A DNA stretch of 10,828 nt from Gemmatimonadota bacterium (lineage in GTDB: Bacteria > Gemmatimonadota > Gemmatimonadetes > Gemmatimonadales > GWC2-71-9), in NCBI GenBank assembly GCA_016180765.1, contig JACPAP010000030.1:1-10828 (forward strand). Direction: 5' to 3'. Shown here in pieces: positions 6,884-10,828 of the stretch. Both the position numbers and the translations under genes were made by a program. Within the stretch, counting starts at the first letter, position 1. Every line of letters begins with the position of its first letter. The notes beneath the pieces were generated by a model that saw only the letters and a list, made by a program, of their open reading frames with translations, did no database searches and was not told where the DNA came from.

Positions 6884-6912
6884 CCCCTACACATTCAGCA
6901 TCTCGTTGAGGT

Positions 6913-7018
6913 ATTCACCGCAGAGACCGCGGAGACCGCAGAGATGGTTCTGGATGTTCGTGTCACAGGCTGCTCCGTCGCTGCGTTCTCCGTGAACTCT
7001 GCGATCTCTGCGGTGAAT
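6913..7018. repeat. Inverted pair of CGCAGAGAC-type repeats
   Basis: The left arm, 6913-6944, reads ATTCACCGCAGAGACCGCGG followed by AGACCGCAGAGA. The complement of the right arm, 6986-7018, reads ATTCACCGCAGAGATCGCAG followed by AGTTCACGGAGAA. The first 14 bases (ATTCACCGCAGAGA) are identical between arms and the rest is a degenerate repeat of about 9-10 bp. A 41-bp spacer lies between. The element fills the gap between bioY and hbd. Repeats of this look are, to my recollection, scattered in several environmental bacterial genomes. Confidence 0.85.
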
Positions 7019-7030
7019 CACGCAATGATC

Positions 7031-7618
7031 TTAGAGACGCGCGCGGAAGGTCGTGGTGAAGCGCCGCAGGAGGAGCGCCACAACGAGGAGCTTGACCAGG
7101 TCTATCAGCAGAAACGGCAGCGACCCCACGCGCAAGGCGTTGAAAGGATCTCCGGTCAGCACGGCCAGCTGCGCCGTCCCGCCCAAGTGAATCGCCGCGA
7201 GCCCCGCCAGCAGTGCAGCCGAGAGGCGCGGCCAGGAGCGCGCGTCGCCCACCATCTGGCCGGTCAGCGCGGCGGCGACGGGATACGCCAGCAGATAGCC
7301 ACCGGTGGGGCCCAGAAGCCGGGAGAATCCGGGCGGCCCGACCGGCGCGAACACCGGCAGCCCGGCGATGCCAAGGGCCAGGTATACGACCATGCTGGCA
7401 GCGCCGGCTCGGGGCCCCAGCAGCCCTGCCACCAGGAGCACGGCCGGCACCTGGAGCGTCAGCGGAACCGGCGTGCCGGGCAGCGGCACCGCGAACTGGG
7501 CAGCCACTCCCACCACCAGCGCCCCACCCAGGATCGCCACGCTCCGCCGCACGATGTGCGCCGGGGTAAAGACGATCCGCACCGCCGGCGTTGCCGGCGT
7601 CGTCTCGAGATTCCTCAT
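7031..7618 (-). CDS. bioY: Biotin transporter BioY (ECF S component)
   Basis: This 195-residue membrane protein is the substrate-binding S component for biotin uptake. It can act with the ECF energising module (AT), which is not encoded here. Hydrophobic segments occupy about 25-45, 55-85, 105-125, 132-155 and 165-186. Family hallmarks are GTPVPLTLQVPAVLLVAGLL (48-67), YLALGIAGLPVF (79-90), GPTGGYLLAYPVAA (103-116) and the last helix LIDLVKLLVV (171-180). The frame is open further upstream, but the ATG at 7618 forms an ATGA overlap with the thiolase stop (7617-7615), so that start is chosen and translation is probably coupled. No BirA operator or other biotin-responsive site could be seen. 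Its placement in an acyl-CoA operon is notable because biotin serves acyl-CoA carboxylases. Confidence 0.93.
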   Translation of the reverse strand: MRNLETTPATPAVRIVFTPAHIVRRSVAILGGALVVGVAAQFAVPLPGTPVPLTLQVPAVLLVAGLLGPRAGAASMVVYLALGIAGLPVFAPVGPPGFSRLLGPTGGYLLAYPVAAALTGQMVGDARSWPRLSAALLAGLAAIHLGGTAQLAVLTGDPFNALRVGSLPFLLIDLVKLLVVALLLRRFTTTFRARL

Positions 7619-8766
7619 GACATTCGCTCCACGCTCAGGGCGACCGCATTCCCCCCGCCCAAACACAAGGTCGCGAGACCGGTCGCCGCGTTGCGGTCTC
7701 GCATGGCGTACAGCAGCGTCGTCAAGACCCGCGCCCCGCTCGCCCCGATCGGATGGCCGAGCGCCACGGCGCCGCCGTTCACATTGACGCGATCCCAGTC
7801 CCAACCGAGCGCCTTCCCGTCCGCCAGCGCCTGGACGGCGAACGCCTCGTTGGCCTCGATCAGCCCGTAGTCGCGGATCTTGGTGCCGGACTTCGCTAGC
7901 AGATTGTTCACCGCCACGATGGGCGCAAAGAACAGGTCCTGTGGATCGCCGCCGCCCGTGGCGTACGCCGTAATCCGGGCCACTACCGGCAGCCCGTGGG
8001 CCTTCGCGAAGGCTTCCGACGCCACCACCAGGGCGCTGGCCCCGTCGTTCATGCCCGGCGCGTTGCCCGCCGTCACCGTTCCCTTGGGGTCAAAGGCGGG
8101 CTTGAGCGCCGCCAGCGCCTCGACCGACGTGTCCTTACGCGGGCCTTCGTCCTGGTCGATCACGGTGCAGCCCTTCTTGCCCGCGATCTCCACCGGCACC
8201 GTCTCCGCCTTGAAGCGGCCGGCCTCGATGGCCGCCACCGCCCTCCGATGGCTGTCCAGGGCGAAGCGGTCTTGCTCCTCGCGGCTGATCCCGGCCTTGC
8301 GGGCGGTGTACTCGGCGTGGCCGCCCATGTGCGAGTTGCCGAACGAGCACCACAGGCCGTCGTGGATCACGCCGTCGGTCACCTGCTGGTGCCCGAACTT
8401 GACGCCGCCGCGAAGCCCGAACAGGTAGTGCGGCCCGTTCGACATGGACTCCATGCCGCCGGCCACCAGGCATTGGGCGTCCCCCGCCTTGATCGCCTGG
8501 GCGGCGAGCATCACGGCCTTGAGGCCCGAGCCGCACACCTTGTTGATGGTCACCGCCGGAACCGGCGTGGGCAGCCCCGCCCCGAGGGCGGCCTGGCGCG
8601 CCGGCGCCTGCCCCGCGCCGCCCTGGAGCACGTGGCCCAGGATCACTTCTTCGACGGCGCCCGGCTCGATCCCGGCGCGCTTGACCGCTTCGCGAATGGC
8701 GATCGCGCCCAGTTCGGTCGCCTTGAGCGGAGCCAGGCCGACGGGGCTGCGAGCTGGATCAAGCAC
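7615..8766 (-). CDS. Acetyl-CoA acetyltransferase (thiolase)
   Basis: This 383-residue enzyme condenses two acetyl-CoA to acetoacetyl-CoA or cleaves 3-ketoacyl-CoA. The nucleophilic cysteine is C78 in NKVCGSGLKAV. The other catalytic residues are H338 in GGAVALGHPIGASGAR and C368 in LCLGGGNA; their spacing (260 and 30) is what the family shows. NEAFAVQ and the MESMSNGP loop are also present. The start is GTG at 8766, with GAGGG 8 bases upstream. This gives an N-terminus about 10 residues shorter than usual: the stretch before ARSPVG is minimal and the R-x-G-G-A segment that normally follows RTPxG is absent. The frame continues upstream (RLSTRVTP) to a TAA that lies in the adjacent repeat. The enzyme core is intact. 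First gene of the acyl-CoA cluster. Confidence 0.93.
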   Translation of the reverse strand: MLDPARSPVGLAPLKATELGAIAIREAVKRAGIEPGAVEEVILGHVLQGGAGQAPARQAALGAGLPTPVPAVTINKVCGSGLKAVMLAAQAIKAGDAQCLVAGGMESMSNGPHYLFGLRGGVKFGHQQVTDGVIHDGLWCSFGNSHMGGHAEYTARKAGISREEQDRFALDSHRRAVAAIEAGRFKAETVPVEIAGKKGCTVIDQDEGPRKDTSVEALAALKPAFDPKGTVTAGNAPGMNDGASALVVASEAFAKAHGLPVVARITAYATGGGDPQDLFFAPIVAVNNLLAKSGTKIRDYGLIEANEAFAVQALADGKALGWDWDRVNVNGGAVALGHPIGASGARVLTTLLYAMRDRNAATGLATLCLGGGNAVALSVERMS

Positions 8767-8788
8767 GGGCGTAACCCTCGTGGAAAGA

Positions 8789-8869
8789 CGTTATCCGTTG
8801 TCCGTTTTCCGTTATCCGTGAGCGCGTAGGCGCATGGTAACGGACCACGGATAACGGACTACGGAAAAC
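8789..8869. repeat. Inverted pair of CCGTTATCCGT-type repeats
   Basis: The left arm (8789-8820) contains GTTATCCGTTGTCCGTTTTC and then CGTTATCCGT. The right arm (8837-8869) contains GTAACGGACCACGGATAACG and then GACTACGGAAAAC, the complement of the same units. A loop of about 16 bp separates them. It lies directly upstream of the thiolase gene, and an in-frame stop upstream of that gene falls inside the left arm. Units are about 7-12 bp and degenerate. Confidence 0.82.
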
Positions 8870-8888
8870 GCCGTTAAGGTCAAGCTAA

Positions 8889-8905
8889 CCTTAATCCGAA
8901 AATAA
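8889..8905 (+). repeat. Left terminal inverted repeat of the IS
   Basis: CCTTAATCCGAAAATAA, perfectly matched by the complement of the right end. It is much more AT-rich than the surrounding DNA. Confidence 0.9.
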
Positions 8906-8946
8906 ATCTGCGAGGAAGATGACGCGTGAGTGGGGCGAGAGGTGAT

Positions 8947-9023
8947 GCATCAGAGGGGCGCTTCGCATATTTTGGTGGACCACTGCGACGTAAGTCCCCC
9001 AAACGCAAAGGCCCCTCTGATGC
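8947..9023 (+). promoter_or_regulatory. Hairpin covering the transposase start
   Basis: GCATCAGAGGGGC (8947-8959) and GCCCCTCTGATGC (9011-9023) are perfectly complementary over 13 bp. After a one-base bulge, CTT at 8961-8963 can pair with AAG at 9008-9010. The right arm contains the ATG at 9020, and the likely ribosome binding site AAAGG (9007-9011) is at its base. A transcript entering from outside would fold this and hide both. A transcript started within the loop would not. This is the design known from other IS elements for blocking read-through expression; its use here is inferred. Confidence 0.6.
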
Positions 9024-10387
9024 GGTTGACGATAGCAGGTTTGCGCCGCCCTGTCAAAGCCGATCTCCCCATCGCGTTCGTGCCCCAGGCCCTCACGTCG
9101 TACGGCGGGTTGGAGCTGCTCCGCCGCTATGTATGCCGGCTCGATTTGCCGCGCCGCCTGCGGGCGAGGCTGGCCGGCGTGGCCGGCGATTACGGCGCGC
9201 ACCGCTTGGTGCTGCTGGTGCTCGGGTTGCTCTACAGCGGCGCGCGCCGGGTGGAACACCTGCGCTATGTGGTGGGCGATCCGTTGCTGGCGCGGTTCTG
9301 CGGCCTGGCGCGGCTGCCGGCGGCGCGGACGCTGGCCAACTGGCTGAAGCGGTTCACGCGGCGCGAGGTGGCGGCGTTGCAGGCGCTGAACACGGAGCTG
9401 GTGACGGAGGAGGTGGCGCGCCTGGCGCTGCCCCGGCTCACGCTGGATGTCGACGGCACCGTGGTCCGCACCGGGCCACAGGTGGCCTGGGCGTTCCGGG
9501 GCTTCAACCCGCACCACCGCAAGGACCCGAGTTACTACCCGCTGCTGGCGCACGTGGCCCAGACCGGGCACATCCTGCGACTGACGAACCGGCCCGGCAA
9601 CGTGCATGACAGCCGGGGGGCGGTGCGGTTCCTGCGAGGGCTGCTCACTGATCTGCGGGCGCGCTTCGGGCGCCGCCTCCCGCTGGAGGTGCGTCTCGAT
9701 GCGGCGTTCTTCCAAGAGGAGATGCTCAAGCTCCTGGCGCGGCAGGGTGTGGGCTACGCCGTGAAGGTGGGCTTCTGGCACTGGCTCGGGCTGCGGGCGC
9801 TGGTGGCCGAGCGCCAGCGCTGGCGGCGGGTGCGCCCCGACGTGGCCGCGTTCGAAGTGCGGCTGCCGGTGGAGCAATGGGGTCTCCGGCTGCGGGTGGT
9901 GATCTACCGCAAGCGGGTGGCCCATCGTACGCGGAAGAACTTCCAACTCGATCTCTTCTCCCCGGACGACGGCCACTTCGAATACTCGGCGGTCGCCACC
10001 AACCTCCAGCTCCGGCCCCGGGCGTTGTGGTACTTCATGGCCGGTCGCGGGGCCCAAGAGAAGACCCTGGCCGAACTGAAGGGCGAGTTCGCGCTCGATG
10101 TCGTGCCCACGAACCACTACGGGGCCAACAGCGCCTGGCAGCAACTCAGCATCCTCGCCTACAACGTCAGCCGTGGCTTCCAACTCGCCACCCTGGCGAC
10201 GTCGAAGCCTGGCACTCGCAAACGGACCTTCCGATTCCTGCTGCGCAGCATGCGAACGCTGCGCTTTCTCGTCGTCGCCCGGGCCGGACGATTGACGCGA
10301 ATCAGTGGCCGCCAGGTGCTGCGACTCGCGGCCAATCCAGCCACTGAGCGACTCTACACCCAGATCACGGAGCGACTGGCGGCGTGA
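9020..10387 (+). CDS. IS1380-family transposase
   Basis: This 455-residue DDE transposase has an RNase H-like fold interrupted by an insertion domain, as in the IS4-related families. The N-terminus has LTSYGGLELLRRY (25-37). Probable catalytic residues are D143 or D145 in LTLDVDGTVVR, D227 in VRLDAAFF, and E347 in GAQEKTLAELKGEFALD. The RLTNRPGNVHDSRGAVRFL segment (187-205) and HYGANSAWQQLSILAYNVSR (366-385) are typical of IS1380 proteins. The frame is open back to a GTG at 8930 and includes an ATG at 8945. I choose ATG 9020 because family similarity begins right after it and AAAGG precedes it by 8 bases. No frameshift or stop interrupts it. It is the only convincing plus-strand protein gene here. 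Confidence 0.92.
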   Translation: MRLTIAGLRRPVKADLPIAFVPQALTSYGGLELLRRYVCRLDLPRRLRARLAGVAGDYGAHRLVLLVLGLLYSGARRVEHLRYVVGDPLLARFCGLARLPAARTLANWLKRFTRREVAALQALNTELVTEEVARLALPRLTLDVDGTVVRTGPQVAWAFRGFNPHHRKDPSYYPLLAHVAQTGHILRLTNRPGNVHDSRGAVRFLRGLLTDLRARFGRRLPLEVRLDAAFFQEEMLKLLARQGVGYAVKVGFWHWLGLRALVAERQRWRRVRPDVAAFEVRLPVEQWGLRLRVVIYRKRVAHRTRKNFQLDLFSPDDGHFEYSAVATNLQLRPRALWYFMAGRGAQEKTLAELKGEFALDVVPTNHYGANSAWQQLSILAYNVSRGFQLATLATSKPGTRKRTFRFLLRSMRTLRFLVVARAGRLTRISGRQVLRLAANPATERLYTQITERLAA

Positions 10388-10389
10388 AA

Positions 10390-10406
10390 TTATTTTCGGA
10401 TTAAGG
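10390..10406 (-). repeat. Right terminal inverted repeat of the IS
   Basis: TTATTTTCGGATTAAGG, the exact complement of the left end. It begins three bases after the transposase stop codon. Confidence 0.9.
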
Positions 10407-10534
10407 CTAGTTCCTGCCCCCACAAAGACGCCACCGACGCCCAGTGTCGATCAGCTATCGGGTGATCGCCGTGAACAAGGCGGGCACCGGACAGCCGAGC
10501 GCCAAACCGCCACGCCCGGCCTCGTAGCGGCTCA

Positions 10535-10617
10535 TGCAGGGGAGAGGCACGGTGACCTCGAGCAGGCTCATGACCTCGGCGCAGTCGGTTCGACTCCGAC
10601 CCCTGTTGTCCGCACCA
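10535..10617 (+). pseudogene. Degenerate tRNA-like sequence (CAT anticodon, Met/Ile2-like)
   Basis: The T arm is perfect: GTCGG (10584-10588), loop TTCGACT, CCGAC (10596-10600). A D arm is possible with stem GAGG/CCTC (10544-10547, 10556-10559) and loop CACGGTGA. An anticodon loop CTCATGA (10567-10573) follows, but its stem has only three of five pairs and one extra base precedes it. The variable loop is 5 bases. The acceptor TGCAGGG (10535-10541) pairs with CCCTGTT (10601-10607) at six positions including one G-U. A CACCA occurs at 10613-10617, six bases later than a tRNA would place CCA. I read it as a decayed or diverged tRNA gene. Chance resemblance or part of another structured RNA remains possible. 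Confidence 0.35.
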
Positions 10618-10642
10618 GTCACCCCGCGTACGGTCAGGTGAC
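10618..10642 (+). other. Nested hairpin after the tRNA-like sequence
   Basis: GTCACC (10618-10623) pairs perfectly with GGTGAC (10637-10642), and within the loop CCG pairs with CGG around CGTA. It starts at the base after CACCA. It may be a 3'-end processing or termination structure, but it has no following T tract. Confidence 0.4.
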
Positions 10643-10658
10643 GCCAGCCTCCCAACGC

Positions 10659-10694
10659 AAGAAGGGCCAAGCCATCACTCGCTCGACCCTTCTT
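10659..10694. terminator. Bidirectional terminator-like hairpin
   Basis: AAGAAGGGCCAAGC (10659-10672) and GCTCGACCCTTCTT (10681-10694) match as an inverted repeat at 12 of 14 positions around an 8-base loop. The stem ends in CTTCTT on either strand, giving a modest pyrimidine tail in both directions. It lies between the plus-strand tRNA-like sequence and the minus-strand tRNA, which converge on it, as expected for a shared terminator. Confidence 0.55.
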
Positions 10695-10791
10695 CCGCAG
10701 CGCAACTGGCTGCGCGCACGCTTCGCAAGCAACCCTAAGTTACCAAACCTGATCTCCGCTCGCAACTCGGCGTGCGAGGTGGTGCGGCGGG

Positions 10792-10828
10792 TGCCGGCGG
10801 TGGAATTCGAATCCACACGGGCTCTCAC
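10792..10828 (-). tRNA. 3' part of a tRNA, probably tRNA-Leu, cut by the window edge
   Basis: On the minus strand the T stem is GTGGA (10816-10812) and TCCAC (10804-10800) around the canonical loop TTCGAAT. It is followed by the acceptor strand CGCCGGC (10799-10793) and discriminator A (10792). The next three bases are CCC, so CCA is not encoded. Upstream GTGAGAGCCCGT looks like the 3' side of a long variable arm. Together with an implied GCCGGCG 5' acceptor this suggests a class II tRNA, most likely Leu. The anticodon is outside the window, so identity is an inference. Confidence 0.75.

Larger units (their letters stand above)
8889..10406 (+). mobile_element. IS1380-family insertion sequence, complete
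   Basis: The 1518-bp element is bounded by 17-bp perfect terminal inverted repeats (CCTTAATCCGAAAATAA at 8889-8905 and its complement at 10390-10406) and carries one transposase. Flanking bases are CTAA on the left (8885-8888) and CTAG on the right (10407-10410), which would be a 4-bp target duplication with one mismatch, or a 3-bp CTA duplication. Size and single-gene layout fit IS1380. Both ends and the gene look intact, so it may be active. Confidence 0.9.
10407..10791. other. Non-coding stretch right of the IS
   Basis: No protein gene can be supported in these 385 bases. Short open frames exist on the minus strand but have no family features and cross the tRNA and hairpin structures. The stretch holds a short perfect hairpin CGATCA/TGATCG (10448-10468), a tRNA-like fold on the plus strand (10535-10617), a nested hairpin directly after it (10618-10642), a strong bidirectional hairpin (10659-10694) and a small hairpin CTCGCA/TGCGAG (10759-10778). 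Confidence 0.6.

Noticed and set aside
2474..8869. Repeat spacers as CRISPR arrays
   Set aside because: The units are short and degenerate, have no regular unique spacers, are arranged as inverted pairs, and no cas gene is present.
8891..10423. A 510-codon open frame on the minus strand, antisense to the IS
   Set aside because: It mirrors the transposase in GC-rich DNA, is rich in R, Q, H and P, has no family motif, and runs through both IS ends.
10407..10617. A tmRNA (ssrA) ending in CACCA
   Set aside because: The T arm is right, but 13 bases instead of 7 lie before ACCA, no matching 5' acceptor with the usual tmRNA start was found, and no tag peptide ending in LAA is visible.
10455..10828. 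Two minus-strand open frames of 71 and 64 codons
   Set aside because: They run through the tRNA T arm, terminator-like hairpin and tRNA-like sequence and show no family features.

Overview
The window is GC-rich chromosomal DNA from an uncultivated-looking bacterium. All ordinary protein genes lie on the minus strand and the only convincing plus-strand protein gene is a transposase. Gene content (a butanoyl-CoA/acetoacetyl-CoA module, bioY, glyA, a Minf_1886-type protein, a MEMO-like protein, nnr) and spacers filled with degenerate, hairpin-forming short repeats would fit a soil or sediment phylum such as Gemmatimonadota or Methylomirabilota/Rokubacteria. This placement is an impression, not a proof; no marker gene for taxonomy is present.

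Minus-strand genes, in transcription order from right to left: an acetyl-CoA acetyltransferase (8766-7615), overlapping by 4 bp the biotin transporter bioY (7618-7031); a spacer with an inverted repeat; 3-hydroxybutyryl-CoA dehydrogenase (6883-6032), overlapping by 14 bp an acyl-CoA dehydrogenase (6045-4879). Thiolase, hydroxyacyl-CoA dehydrogenase and acyl-CoA dehydrogenase are three steps of short-chain acyl-CoA oxidation; the fourth (enoyl-CoA hydratase) is not here. Between the acyl-CoA dehydrogenase and glyA lies a C-terminal fragment of a leucine-dehydrogenase-type gene, whose stop overlaps the glyA GTG start in a GTGA arrangement. It looks like the stump of a deleted operon member.

glyA (4754-3489) is followed by a long imperfect palindrome that reaches its stop codon, then a Minf_1886-family gene (3318-2920), a small zinc-ribbon gene (2796-2602), a MEMO/AmrB-like gene (2467-1646) and the bifunctional NAD(P)HX repair gene nnr (1646-51). 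nnr is joined by TGATG junctions to the gene before it and to an unidentified gene that runs off the left edge. Two more inverted-repeat spacers lie in this part, at 2474-2608 and 2834-2905.

The right end holds an IS1380-family insertion sequence (8889-10406) with 17-bp perfect terminal inverted repeats and a hairpin that would bury the transposase ribosome binding site and start codon. To its right, 385 bp contain no protein gene that can be supported. They hold a degenerate tRNA-like structure on the plus strand, a nested hairpin, a 14-bp-stem bidirectional terminator-like hairpin, and the 3' part of a minus-strand tRNA (probably tRNA-Leu) cut by the window edge.

The most unusual material is non-coding: four spacers, each carrying a different family of quasi-tandem short repeats arranged as inverted pairs, plus the separate palindrome next to glyA. 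No CRISPR array, phage module or defence system was found.
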